Assembly (NCBI RefSeq): GCF_036924595.1
Contig: NZ_JAZHRV010000001.1
Location: 4,464,001 to 4,528,000, forward strand
Direction: 5' to 3'
From: Bradyrhizobium algeriense
GTDB taxonomy: Bacteria > Pseudomonadota > Alphaproteobacteria > Rhizobiales > Xanthobacteraceae
Length of the DNA: 64,000 nucleotides
Shown: positions 19,394-28,056 of the stretch, piece after piece
Numbering within the stretch: the first letter of the stretch is position 1
How the letters are laid out: each line of letters begins with the position of its first letter
Notes under the pieces: generated by a model
The model's input: only the letters and a program-made list of their open reading frames with translations
Told to the model about the DNA's origin: nothing
The model's database searches: none
Program-made: the position numbers and the translations under genes

Positions 19394-20215
19394 TCAAAGC
19401 ACGGCAAGCGCTTTGTTCCTGAGATCGGTCACCAGCATCAATCCGGGCGCATGCGTAATCGCAAACGGCACCTTCGCGGCCTGGATGACAGATTGCGGGG
19501 TCACGCCGCAGGCCCAGAACACCGGAATTTCGTCCGCCTCGACCGGCACCGGATCGCCGTAGTCGGGCTTGGCGAGGTCAGCGATGCCGATCGACTCGGG
19601 AAGACCGATATGAACCGGCGCACCGTGCACCGAGGGGAAGCGCGAAGTGATCTGCACCGCGCGGATCGCGTCCGCCGGCTTGAACGGCCGCATCGTCACC
19701 ACCATCGGACCGGCAAACGGGCCCGCGGGGCTGCAGGCGATGTTGGTGCGGAACATCGGCACGCGCACATCGCGCTCGATATGACGGATCGGCAGACCTT
19801 CCTCCAGCAGCGCCTCCTCGAAGGAGAACGAGCAGCCGAGCACGAAGGCGACGAGATCGTCGCGCCAGTGCGCCATGATGTCGGTCGGCTCCTCCACGAT
19901 TTCGCCGTCGCGCCACACGCGATAGCGCGGCAGGTCGGTGCGGATGTCGAGGTCGATGCCGAGCGCGGGAATGCGGGGGTCACCGACCTCGGACATGCCG
20001 ATGATCGGGCACGGTTTGGGATTGAGCTGGCAGAAGCGATGAAAAGCGCCCGCGAATTTTTCCGGCAGGATGGCGAGGTTGCCCTGGACGAAGCCGTTGG
20101 CGACGCCCGCGGTGTGATGGGCCATGCCGTTGCGGCAGGCATGCCGGGCCGCCACGCTCGGCGATAAATCCGCCGTATCGTGACCGCGTGTTTCCGTCCT
20201 CGCCAAGCTGGTCAT
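19394..20215 (-). CDS. DUF1445 family protein (putative hydro-lyase / D-glutamate cyclase-like)
   Basis: About 273 residues from [16 protein letters not shown] lies five bases upstream of this ATG. An ATG ten codons upstream (20245) is an alternative. Family segments are [50 protein letters not shown], and WACGVTPQ near the C-terminus. Family members are annotated as putative hydro-lyases, and the mammalian member has D-glutamate cyclase activity. The gene is divergent from a LysR-type gene, which may regulate it. Confidence 0.82.
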   Translation of the reverse strand: MTSLARTETRGHDTADLSPSVAARHACRNGMAHHTAGVANGFVQGNLAILPEKFAGAFHRFCQLNPKPCPIIGMSEVGDPRIPALGIDLDIRTDLPRYRVWRDGEIVEEPTDIMAHWRDDLVAFVLGCSFSFEEALLEEGLPIRHIERDVRVPMFRTNIACSPAGPFAGPMVVTMRPFKPADAIRAVQITSRFPSVHGAPVHIGLPESIGIADLAKPDYGDPVPVEADEIPVFWACGVTPQSVIQAAKVPFAITHAPGLMLVTDLRNKALAVL

Positions 20216-20245
20216 CGTTGTCCCCGCTTCCATTCTTGTCGACAT

Positions 20246-20335
20246 CTACTCCCGCATATGGCTATGATAATGTCTAATCGTCTTTTTTAATCAAGTTCGA
20301 TAAATAAAAATTATCAACCTGCGACCAGAGGGTGC
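20246..20335. promoter_or_regulatory. Divergent AT-rich promoter region of DUF1445 and LysR genes
   Basis: A short, clearly AT-rich interval between two divergent genes, with gataat and attatc arms near its ends (about 20266 and 20310). This arrangement is typical for a LysR regulator that binds between itself and its target. Confidence 0.5.
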
Positions 20336-21253
20336 ATGACTGATTTCAAGGCAATTGAGACCTTCATGTGGGTGGTCACGCTCGGCAGCTTCCGCGGCGC
20401 GGCGCAGAAGCTCAACACCACCCAGCCCGCGATCTCGCAGCGGATCGCCCAGCTCGAGCGCGAGGTGGGTGTAAAACTCCTGCAGCGCGACCGCCGCATG
20501 GTGCTGCCGACGCCGAGCGGACGGCAGTTGATGGTCTATGCCGAGAAGCTGATCGGGCTGCGCTCGGAAATGCTGGCCGTGGTCGGCGACCGCTCGGCGA
20601 TGCGCGGCGTGCTGCGGCTCGGCGTCGCCGAGACCATCGTGCATACCTGGCTGCCGCAGCTGATCAAGAGCGTCAATCACGCCTATCCGAACCTCTCGCT
20701 CGAGATCGAGGTCGACATTACCTCGAACCTGCGCACCCGGCTCCTCGCACAGGAAATCGAACTCGCTTTCGTGCTCGGACCGCTGACGGCTCCGATGGTC
20801 AACAACCGGCCGCTGTGCGATTATTCCGTGGGCTTTCTGGCGAGCCCGTCGCTCGGCCTCGGCAAGCAGGCGTTGACCCTGCACGATCTGGCGAAATTTC
20901 CGATCATCACCTTTTCGCGCCGGACCCAGCCCTACGAGATCGTGCGCTCCCTGTTCAACCGCCCTGATCTGCCGCCGATACGCCTGCATGCCAGCGCCTC
21001 GCTCGCAACCGTCATCCACATGGCGATCGAAGGCCTCGGCATCGCCCTGATACCTACCGCGATTGTCGAGAGCGACATGGCGGACGGGCGGTTGCAATTG
21101 TTGTCGACCAATCTGCAGCTGGCCCCGCTGACATTCTCGGCAAGCTGGCTCGCCTCCCCCGACACGGTCGCGGTGGAGCGCGTGGTCGAACTCGCCGCCA
21201 GCCTTGCGCGCGGCGGCGTCATTGTTGACGCGCCGCGCGAGGCGCGTCATTGA
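20336..21253 (+). CDS. LysR-family transcriptional regulator
   Basis: A 305-residue regulator. The winged HTH is at residues 3-62 (ETFMWVVTLGSFRGAAQKLN, TTQPAISQRIAQLE), and the rest is the periplasmic-binding-like effector domain. It faces the DUF1445 gene and is followed 41 bases later by an M20 amidohydrolase gene on its own strand. It may thus control one or both. The effector is unknown. Confidence 0.9.
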   Translation: MTDFKAIETFMWVVTLGSFRGAAQKLNTTQPAISQRIAQLEREVGVKLLQRDRRMVLPTPSGRQLMVYAEKLIGLRSEMLAVVGDRSAMRGVLRLGVAETIVHTWLPQLIKSVNHAYPNLSLEIEVDITSNLRTRLLAQEIELAFVLGPLTAPMVNNRPLCDYSVGFLASPSLGLGKQALTLHDLAKFPIITFSRRTQPYEIVRSLFNRPDLPPIRLHASASLATVIHMAIEGLGIALIPTAIVESDMADGRLQLLSTNLQLAPLTFSASWLASPDTVAVERVVELAASLARGGVIVDAPREARH

Positions 21254-21294
21254 CAAAGCGCGCCTCGCGTATCGTCTGAACTTCGGAACGGTCA

Positions 21295-22545
21295 ATGACA
21301 AAAATCGCCTCCAACCTGCAAATCGATTCCGCCCGCCTTTGGGACACGATTCACGAAACCGCCAAATTCGGCGCCACCCCGAAAGGCGGCGTGCGGCGGC
21401 TGACGCTGGGGCCTGAGGACAAGCAGGTGCGCGACTGGTTCCGCGCGCGTTGCGAGGCCGCGGGGCTGGAAGTCCATGTCGATGCACTGGGTTCGATGTT
21501 CGGCCTGCGCAAGGGCCGCGACATGTCGAAGGCTCCGATCGGCCTCGGCTCCCACCTCGACACGCAGCCGACCGGCGGCAAATATGACGGCGTGCTCGGC
21601 ACGTTGGCCGCGCTGGAGGTGGTCCGTACGCTCAACGATGCCGGGATCGAAACCGAGACGCCGATCTGCATCTGCAACTGGACCAATGAGGAAGGCTCGC
21701 GGTTTGCGCCAGCGATGATGGCGTCGGCGGCTTACGTCGGCGATTTCACCACCGACGACATTTTGTCGCGTAAGGATGCCGAGGGCGTCACGGTGGCGCA
21801 GGCGCTCGACAGCATCGGTTACCGCGGCGCGACCCCGGTGGGGACGCAGAAATTCTCAGGCTTCGTCGAACTGCACATCGAACAGGGGCCGATTCTCGAG
21901 GCGGAAAACAAGACCATCGGCGTGGTCGATTCCGGCCAGGGCGTGCTCTGGTATGACGGCAAGATCACCGGTTTCGAAAGCCATGCCGGCTCAACGCCGA
22001 TGCCGCTGCGGCGCGACGCGCTGGCGACGCTGTCGGAAATCGTGCTGGCGATGGAAGCGATTGCCAGGAAGCACGGCCCCAAGGCCGTCGGCACCGTCGG
22101 CGAGGCGGTGATTGCCAACCCCTCGCGCAACGTCATTCCCGGCGAGATCGCCTTCACGGTCGACTGCCGCAGCGCGGATGCCGCCATCATGGACGTGCTG
22201 GATAAGGATTTGCGCGCTGCTATTGCCGAAATCGCATCGCGGCGCAAGGTCGAGGTCCAGTTCGATCTGATCTGGCGCAAGCCGCCGACGCATTTCGATC
22301 CCAAACTGGTGGACGCGGTGGAGAACGCCGCGAAGATGCTGGGGCTTTCCCATCGCCGCATCACCTCCGGCGCCGGCCACGATGCCTGCAACCTCAACAC
22401 CGTGATGCCGGCGGCGATGGTGTTCGTGCCCTGCAAGGACGGCATCAGCCACAACGAACTGGAAGACGCTACCCAGGCCGATTGCGCGGCGGGCGCCAAT
22501 GTGCTGATGCATACCGTGCTGGCGCTGGCCGGCGTCGCATCCTGA
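21295..22545 (+). CDS. M20-family Zn-dependent amidohydrolase (N-carbamoyl-L-amino-acid hydrolase type)
   Basis: A 416-residue binuclear metal hydrolase of the HyuC/AmaB/allantoate amidohydrolase group, which cleaves N-carbamoyl or ureido groups. The metal ligands are visible in GLGSHLDTQPTGGKYDG, WTNEEGSRFAPAMM, ELHIEQGPILE and SGAGHDACNLN, with the dimerisation domain between about 210 and 330. It follows the LysR gene and precedes a 2-hydroxyacid dehydrogenase, so the three may form one unit. Its exact substrate cannot be read from the sequence. Confidence 0.88.
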   Translation: MTKIASNLQIDSARLWDTIHETAKFGATPKGGVRRLTLGPEDKQVRDWFRARCEAAGLEVHVDALGSMFGLRKGRDMSKAPIGLGSHLDTQPTGGKYDGVLGTLAALEVVRTLNDAGIETETPICICNWTNEEGSRFAPAMMASAAYVGDFTTDDILSRKDAEGVTVAQALDSIGYRGATPVGTQKFSGFVELHIEQGPILEAENKTIGVVDSGQGVLWYDGKITGFESHAGSTPMPLRRDALATLSEIVLAMEAIARKHGPKAVGTVGEAVIANPSRNVIPGEIAFTVDCRSADAAIMDVLDKDLRAAIAEIASRRKVEVQFDLIWRKPPTHFDPKLVDAVENAAKMLGLSHRRITSGAGHDACNLNTVMPAAMVFVPCKDGISHNELEDATQADCAAGANVLMHTVLALAGVAS

Positions 22546-22568
22546 TAAATAGAGCCTGATAAATAGAA
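22541..22568. repeat. 14-bp tandem duplication at the end of the amidohydrolase gene
   Basis: Two adjacent units beginning cctgataaataga occupy 22541-22554 and 22555-22568 and differ only at the last base. The first unit contains the stop codon of the upstream gene. It looks like a slippage duplication in the short spacer before the next gene. Confidence 0.7.
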
Positions 22569-22582
22569 CTTGGGGAAATGCC

Positions 22583-23497
22583 ATGCGTGGAGTTTTCGTT
22601 GACGCCAATGAATCGCTGGCCGTGATCTTCGAGCGGCTGGAGAAATCAGGCGATCCCAAGGTCGTAATCCACCGGAACCCCGACATCACCTCGGATCAGT
22701 ATCCTGCGATACTCGACGGCGCCGAGATCGCGATCGTCGATCACACCGCACTGCCAACGGATGTCGCGAAGAAGTGCACGGGCTTGAAGCACGTCGTGTT
22801 TCTCGGCACCGGCGCACGCAGCTACATGAACCCGGAAGAGCTCGCCGGGCTCGGGATCGAAGTACATCTGATCAAGGGCTATGGCGATACCGCCGTGGCG
22901 GAATGCGCTGTCGCGCTGATGTGGGAGGGCGCGCGCGGGCTCGCCAAGATGGACCGCGGGATCCGCGCCGGCAACTGGCTGCGTGACGACGGCATGCAGC
23001 TGACGGGCAAGACGCTGGGCCTGATCGGCTTCGGCGGTATCGCCGCCGAGGTCGCCCGCATCGCGATCGGCTCAGGCATGCGTGTCGTCGCCTGGAATCG
23101 TTCGCCGAAGAAGCATCCGAAGGTCGAGTTCGTCGATCTCGACGAATTACTGACCGAGAGCGACGTCGTTTCGATCCATCTGCTGTTGAACGACGAGACG
23201 CGCGGACTGATCTCGGCCGCCTGCATCGAGGCCATGAAGCCCGGCGTCATCCTGGTCAATACCGCGCGCGGCGCAATCGTTGATGAAAAGGCGATGATCG
23301 ATGCGTTGAAGTCTGGCCAGATCCGCCATGCCGGTCTGGATGTCTTCAACATCGAGCCGCTCCCGGCGGATCATCCGCTCACGAAACTGGAGAACGTGAC
23401 GCTGTCGGCGCATTCGGCGTTCCGCACGCCGGAGGCGAGCGAGAATTTGATGCGCGCGGCGTGGGAGCACTGCCGGCGGATCGTGAAGGGAAAATAG
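22583..23497 (+). CDS. D-isomer-specific 2-hydroxyacid dehydrogenase family protein
   Basis: A 304-residue NAD(P)-dependent oxidoreductase. The Rossmann motif GLIGFGGIAAEVAR is near residue 147, followed by the catalytic region NTARGAIVDE (arginine), LDVFNIEPLPADHPL (glutamate) and LSAHSAFRTPE (histidine). It is expected to interconvert a 2-oxo acid and a D-2-hydroxy acid; the substrate is unknown. GGGGAAATGCC precedes the ATG. It is 37 bases after the amidohydrolase gene and is probably cotranscribed with it. Confidence 0.9.
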   Translation: MRGVFVDANESLAVIFERLEKSGDPKVVIHRNPDITSDQYPAILDGAEIAIVDHTALPTDVAKKCTGLKHVVFLGTGARSYMNPEELAGLGIEVHLIKGYGDTAVAECAVALMWEGARGLAKMDRGIRAGNWLRDDGMQLTGKTLGLIGFGGIAAEVARIAIGSGMRVVAWNRSPKKHPKVEFVDLDELLTESDVVSIHLLLNDETRGLISAACIEAMKPGVILVNTARGAIVDEKAMIDALKSGQIRHAGLDVFNIEPLPADHPLTKLENVTLSAHSAFRTPEASENLMRAAWEHCRRIVKGK

Positions 23498-23584
23498 CAG
23501 CACCGAGGATACGCGTTTGAACCGACCGGCGCCGCCTCGCGACAACAGACAGCGTCGCGGCCCGCGGCCGCCCATGAGGTTCAC

Positions 23585-24229
23585 ATGCTGTCACTGCTCA
23601 AGAAACCGTTATTCAATCGCGGCAAGCCTGCAGACCCCACTGGTTCCCACCTGCAACGGCTCGCCATCTACGAACAGGAGCTTGGCGAACGCGAATATAC
23701 GTTCAGCGACGCCAGCGATCGCCGCATCGACGTGCACGCCTTTGGCCGCGATTTCGTGCCGGATTGCGAAGAGGGTTCGGATGAAGGCTACGTTCTTCTG
23801 ACCAATGGCATGAGCGAACATCGCATGGCCGTACCGGATCAGGCAGAGGCGAAGGTTCGCGCCGAGCTGATGTGGTACGTCCGCGAAGCCACACCGGAAG
23901 TCAGCGCTACGCTGCGCTGGCTCGCCACGGTGCCGCTCCTCGATAGCACCTGGTTCGGGTTCGGACACAGGGTGCCGATGCCGGAGCCGCCTATGCCGGA
24001 CACGGACTTCAAGACATTCCTGTTCCTCACGCCGGTCATTACCCCGGACCAGCGTATCGCGGAGCAGCTTTCGATCGCGGGAGACGCGATAGAGATACTG
24101 ACCGTGAACCTGATCTCCGACCGCGAGTACGGGCTGATCAAGAACGAGGGTATCGGCGCGTTTCTCGATCTTCTCGACGAGAATGATTACCCGCCGATTT
24201 TCGATCCGTCGCGGAAATCGTACGTGTAA
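23585..24229 (+). CDS. Suppressor-of-fused (SUFU) domain protein
   Basis: A 214-residue protein matching the bacterial SUFU family: VLLTNGMSEHRM, ELMWYVREATPE, FLFLTPVITPDQ, and the C-terminal YGLIKNEGIGAFLDLLDENDY. In other bacteria SUFU proteins are often immunity proteins of polymorphic toxins, but many are orphans of unknown role. No toxin gene is adjacent here. GAGG lies upstream of the ATG. It may be read through from the dehydrogenase gene 87 bases upstream. Confidence 0.82.
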   Translation: MLSLLKKPLFNRGKPADPTGSHLQRLAIYEQELGEREYTFSDASDRRIDVHAFGRDFVPDCEEGSDEGYVLLTNGMSEHRMAVPDQAEAKVRAELMWYVREATPEVSATLRWLATVPLLDSTWFGFGHRVPMPEPPMPDTDFKTFLFLTPVITPDQRIAEQLSIAGDAIEILTVNLISDREYGLIKNEGIGAFLDLLDENDYPPIFDPSRKSYV

Positions 24230-24252
24230 TTTTGACGTAGACGATCGCTGTC

Positions 24253-24440
24253 CCTTCTCCCCTTGTGGGAGAAGGTGCCGAAGCGAAGCGCAGGCGAATG
24301 AGGGGTTCTCTCCGCGGAGACAGACCCCTCATCCGTCTCGCTGCCGCTGCGCGTCCATAGCCGATGCAAAGCATCGGCGTCCTATTTTAGTACGGCGGCC
24401 AACGGCCGCCTATGCCACCTTCTCCCACAAGGGGAGAAGG
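24253..24440. repeat. Composite palindromic repeat with 25-bp inverted ends
   Basis: Perfect 25-bp inverted arms (24253-24277 and 24416-24440, core cttctccccttgtgggagaa) enclose smaller hairpins, including gccgatgc-aaa-gcatcggc at 24360-24378 and ggcggcc-aac-ggccgcc near 24394-24410. It fills the gap between two convergent genes. A related copy lies at about 41895-42048. It looks like a non-coding repeat family of this genome. Confidence 0.8.
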
Positions 24441-24446
24441 AAGAAC

Positions 24447-25523
24447 TCAGTCCACCATCTCCGCCACTGCCTTGCCACACGCCGCCGTGTCGGCATTGCC
24501 GCCGAGATCCCGCGTCCGCAACGTGCGTTCGCCCAGCGTGCGTTCGATCGCACCGACGATCGAGGCAGCAGCCTGCTTCTCGCCGAGATGCTCCAGCATC
24601 ATCGCGCCGGACCAGATCATGCCGATCGGGTTGGCGATGCCCTGGCCTGCGATGTCGGGCGCCGAGCCGTGCACCGGCTCGAACACCGACGGGAAATTGC
24701 CTTCCGGGTTGATATTGCCCGACGGCGCGATGCCGATAGTGCCGGTGCAGGCGGGGCCAAGGTCCGAGAGGATGTCGCCGAACAAATTGGAGCCGACCAC
24801 GACGTCGAACCAATCCGGATGCAGCACGAAGTTCGCGGTGAGGATGTCGATGTGGTACTTGTCCCACTTCACCTTGGGATAGTTCTTCGCCATCGCCTCC
24901 ACGCGCTCATCCCAATAGGGCATCGTGATCGAGATACCGTTGGACTTGGTCGCCGAGGTCAGATGCTTCTTCGGGCGTGACTGCGCCAGATCAAAAGCAA
25001 ATTTCAAGATGCGGTCGACGCCAACGCGCGTCATCACGGTCTGCTGCGTCACGAATTCACGGTCGGTGTCCGGGAACATGCGGCCGCCGACGGAAGAATA
25101 CTCGCCCTCGGTATTTTCGCGCACCACCCAGAAATCGATATCGCCGGGCTTGCGGTTGGCGAGCGGCGACGGCACGCCGGGCATCAGCCGCACCGGACGC
25201 AGATTGACATATTGATCGAATTCACGCCGGAATTTTATGAGCGAGCCCCACAGGGAAATGTGATCCGGAATTTTGGCGGGCCAGCCGACCGCGCCGAAAT
25301 AAATCGCGTCGTGCTTGCCGATCTTCGCCTTCCAGTCCTCCGGCATCATCTCGCCGTGCTTTTCGTAATAGTCCCAGGACGCGAAGTCGAAATGATCGAA
25401 ATGAACGGACACACCGTGCTTTTTCGCCGCCGCCTCCAGCACGCGCAGGCCTTCCGGGACCACTTCCTTGCCGATACCGTCACCGGGAATGACCGCGATC
25501 CGATATTGCTTTTTGGCGCTCAT
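24447..25523 (-). CDS. Tartrate dehydrogenase / D-malate-type decarboxylating dehydrogenase
   Basis: A 358-residue member of the isocitrate/isopropylmalate dehydrogenase superfamily. It has IAVIPGDGIGKEVVPEGL at the N-terminus, AIYFGAVGWP, WVVRENTEGEYSSVGGR, the metal-binding SNLFGDILSDLGP and the NAD-binding HGSAPDIAGQGIANPIG. The ENTEGEYS region and length fit the tartrate dehydrogenase (TtuC/DmlA) branch, which oxidises L- and meso-tartrate and D-malate. AGGA precedes the start by nine bases. It stands alone on this strand, and the composite repeat follows it. Confidence 0.88.
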   Translation of the reverse strand: MSAKKQYRIAVIPGDGIGKEVVPEGLRVLEAAAKKHGVSVHFDHFDFASWDYYEKHGEMMPEDWKAKIGKHDAIYFGAVGWPAKIPDHISLWGSLIKFRREFDQYVNLRPVRLMPGVPSPLANRKPGDIDFWVVRENTEGEYSSVGGRMFPDTDREFVTQQTVMTRVGVDRILKFAFDLAQSRPKKHLTSATKSNGISITMPYWDERVEAMAKNYPKVKWDKYHIDILTANFVLHPDWFDVVVGSNLFGDILSDLGPACTGTIGIAPSGNINPEGNFPSVFEPVHGSAPDIAGQGIANPIGMIWSGAMMLEHLGEKQAAASIVGAIERTLGERTLRTRDLGGNADTAACGKAVAEMVD

Positions 25524-25698
25524 CGAGAGTTTCCTTGTTGTCTTGTCAGGCGGCTAATGCCGGTTATTTGATTGCCTTGCAATGGACCAAACCTGCCGCC
25601 TGCGCAACGCTGCACTGCAATGTTGACCGCCATGTCGCCGCAAGTCTAACAATTTGCGGCCCCCTCTTCCTGCCTCCCTCACCGAAGCGAGAAATCCC

Positions 25699-26472
25699 AT
25701 GGATCTGCACCTGCGCGGCAAGCGTGTCCTGATTACCGGCGCCTCCAAGGGCATTGGCGCGGCCGCGGCCGAAGCCTTTGCCGAAGAAGGCTGCGACGTC
25801 ATGCTGGCCGCCCGCAACGGCGAGCAGTTGAAGGCCCTCGCGGAGCGGCTGCGTTCGGCGCACCAGATCGGCGCGACCGCCCATGTCGCGGACCTGCGCA
25901 AGCCCGACGACATCGCCAAGCTCGTCAAGGACGCGGCCGACATCGACATCCTCGTCAACAATGCCGGCGATATCCCGGGCGGCTCGATCGACAAGATCGA
26001 CGAGGCGACCTGGCGCCATGCCTGGGAGCTGAAGGTGTTCGGCTATATCAACCTCACCCGCGCGATCTATGCGCAGATGAAGGCGCGTGGGCACGGCGTC
26101 ATCGTCAACGACATTGGTGCGGCCGGCGAAAAGTTCGACGCCAACTACATCTGCGGCAGCGCCGGCAACGCGGCCCTGATGGCCTTCACCCGCGCGCTCG
26201 GCGGCAAGAGCCTCGCCGACAATATCCGTGTGGTCGGCATCAATCCCGGCCCTGTCGGCACCGACCGTCACGTCACGCTCCTGAAGACCCGGGCCAAGAA
26301 CCAGTTCGGCGACGAGAACCGCTACAAGGAATTCCAGAAAGGCATGCCGCTCGGCCGCCCTGCGCATGCGCGCGAGATCGGCGACCTCATGGCGTTCCTG
26401 GCGTCGGATCGATCGGGGTACACGTCGGGGGTGATCTACACGGTGGATGGTGGGTATACGGCGGGGTGGTAA
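25699..26472 (+). CDS. Short-chain dehydrogenase/reductase-fold protein without the YxxxK lysine
   Basis: A 257-residue protein with a clear SDR Rossmann fold: TGASKGIG at residues 13-20, NNAG at 87-90 and GINPGPVGTDR near 194. The expected catalytic YxxxK reads Y150-ICG-S154, so the lysine is missing, and Asn137 sits where the catalytic serine should be. The end (SDRSGYTSGVIYTVDGGYTAGW) is normal for the family. It may bind NAD(P) without classic SDR chemistry or use a different mechanism. ATG 25699 gives the natural N-terminus MDLHLRGKRVLITG. Confidence 0.9.
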   Translation: MDLHLRGKRVLITGASKGIGAAAAEAFAEEGCDVMLAARNGEQLKALAERLRSAHQIGATAHVADLRKPDDIAKLVKDAADIDILVNNAGDIPGGSIDKIDEATWRHAWELKVFGYINLTRAIYAQMKARGHGVIVNDIGAAGEKFDANYICGSAGNAALMAFTRALGGKSLADNIRVVGINPGPVGTDRHVTLLKTRAKNQFGDENRYKEFQKGMPLGRPAHAREIGDLMAFLASDRSGYTSGVIYTVDGGYTAGW

Positions 26473-26500
26473 CCCGCGGGGCCACATACTCGACTCATGC

Positions 26501-26530
26501 CGAGGAGCCGCGCAATTGCGCGGCGTCTCG
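26501..26530. repeat. Hairpin repeat between SDR and SnoaL-like genes
   Basis: An 18-base perfect palindrome (26507-26524, centred on aatt) flanked by cgagga and tctcg. It follows the SDR stop by about 30 bases and could end that transcript. Confidence 0.6.
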
Positions 26531-26621
26531 AGGATGGGCCACAAGCGGACGAAAACAAGAGCAAGGAGTAAGCGGCGTGAGTCTTGCTTTGAGTACAGCG
26601 TAACAGGAAGGAGCTTCGTCA

Positions 26622-27035
26622 ATGTCTGAGGCTGTACGCGGCCTATTCGACCGGTGGGAGCGAGTTTGGCATGAGGGCCAATACGATCTGATCCCGAGTT
26701 GCGTCGGATCGCACTACATCCGGCATGACGAAAAGGACGACCGGACGGTGACGCGGGAGGCCTACGCGGCGGAACTCGCAGCTATCCACAAGGAGCGACC
26801 GGGCACCCGCGTCGTCGTGTACGATCACTCATTCACAGATGACCGTGCGTGGTTTCGCTTCTCGTTCGTGTGGCCTGATCCCACAACTGGCGAGCGCCGC
26901 AGCCGGGCGGGGATGCAAAGCTACCGGATCGAGGGCGGCAAGCTCGCCGAGACCTGGATTACGCTACTCCCACCAGGCACCGCATGGACGGATGCCACTG
27001 CCCAGGAGCGTTGGACGGTGAAGCGTCCTGTCTGA
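26622..27035 (+). CDS. SnoaL-like (NTF2-fold) protein
   Basis: A 137-residue single-domain protein with the conical-barrel pattern: FDRWERVWHEGQYDLIPSCVGSHYIRHD near the start in two parts, YAAELAAIHKERPG, and RFSFVWPDPTTGERRSRAG. SnoaL-like proteins include ester cyclases and many small-molecule isomerases or binding proteins; the substrate here is unknown. AAGGAG lies eight bases upstream. The bases just before it look more AT-rich than its neighbours. Confidence 0.8.
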   Translation: MSEAVRGLFDRWERVWHEGQYDLIPSCVGSHYIRHDEKDDRTVTREAYAAELAAIHKERPGTRVVVYDHSFTDDRAWFRFSFVWPDPTTGERRSRAGMQSYRIEGGKLAETWITLLPPGTAWTDATAQERWTVKRPV

Positions 27036-27092
27036 TCCATCCTTGTCAGTATGCAATTCCTTGCCATGAGGGTCGGACAGGCGTCAGTGCGG

Positions 27093-27950
27093 CTAATTCT
27101 GGCCGGTCGTTCGCTCGAACAATTGCCGGATCAGCGTCGTGATCCGTCCCCTCGGCGACATCATTTCGTGCATGATGGTGAAATGGTTCGCACCCGGAAT
27201 TTCCTCATACGTCACCGGCAAGCCATGTCTGGCACGGTGGCCGGCGAAGTCTGCGGTCTGCTTGCGCAATAGCGGCAGCTCGGCGCTGCCGACCACCAGC
27301 GACAGCGGTTTTGGCGGACCACCTTCCTGCATCATCGGCGAGTTGCGGTGAGAGGTTGCCTCATCGGCCCTCAGCTTTTCGTTGAGGTAGCTGTGGCGGA
27401 TCGGCTCAAGGTCGTAGATGCCTGATATGGCCATGCCTGCCCTCACCTTCGGATGCGACAGCACCATCGAGGTAAGATGCCCGCCGGCGGACCAGCCGGA
27501 AACCACGATGCCTCCGGCCGCGGCACCCAGCGCAGGCAATTGCCCGGAGAGGAAATCAATGCCGGCGTGGATTTCGGCGACGATTTCGTCCAGCGCAGCC
27601 TCCGGCGCCAGCGTATAGCCGATCAGCGCGACATTGATGCCATGCGCCATCGGACCTTCGGTAACGACGGTGAAGACTTCCTTGGCCCGCGCCTGCCAGT
27701 AGCCGCCGTGAATGAACAGCAGCGTCGGCGCGTTGTCGGCGGCCTTCAGGAAATCGATCCGGTTGCGCTCGCGCGGGCCATAGCGCAGGTCGAGATGCCC
27801 GGGGAAACGCTTGCGCATCGCGGCAGAGCGCTGCTCCCAGCCGGCGACCATCTCCAAGCTGCCGGGCGCGGCGACGGCATTATTAAGGCCGAGGTCACGC
27901 GCCTCCTGGCTCATCGCGCGCCAGTCCAGCGCGGAAAACAATGTCGTCAT
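27093..27950 (-). CDS. Alpha/beta hydrolase of the arylformamidase/HGG esterase type
   Basis: A 285-residue hydrolase. The oxyanion motif HGGYW is at residues 81-85, the nucleophile elbow GWSAGGH has Ser154, and His256 in GANHFTIM completes the likely triad. The HGGYW form is typical of kynurenine formamidase-like and BD-FAE-type esterases. It is divergent from an amidase gene, so both may process amides or formamides. No kynurenine pathway gene is next to it. Confidence 0.85.
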   Translation of the reverse strand: MTTLFSALDWRAMSQEARDLGLNNAVAAPGSLEMVAGWEQRSAAMRKRFPGHLDLRYGPRERNRIDFLKAADNAPTLLFIHGGYWQARAKEVFTVVTEGPMAHGINVALIGYTLAPEAALDEIVAEIHAGIDFLSGQLPALGAAAGGIVVSGWSAGGHLTSMVLSHPKVRAGMAISGIYDLEPIRHSYLNEKLRADEATSHRNSPMMQEGGPPKPLSLVVGSAELPLLRKQTADFAGHRARHGLPVTYEEIPGANHFTIMHEMMSPRGRITTLIRQLFERTTGQN

Positions 27951-28056
27951 GCAGATATCTCCAGTCGGCTACGACTCTGGTGCGTTTCCACTTTGCCAAA
28001 AAATGTTCTACAGCACCACCTGCAATCAAGAAACGGAAACGAACGGAGAGTGCGAA

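Noticed and set aside
23585-24229. Toxin-immunity locus around the SUFU protein
   Set aside because: No toxin, secretion marker or second immunity gene is adjacent; the neighbours are metabolic genes.
24187-24374. Small open frames across the composite repeat
   Set aside because: They consist of repeat sequence read through in several frames, have no ribosome site and no family similarity.
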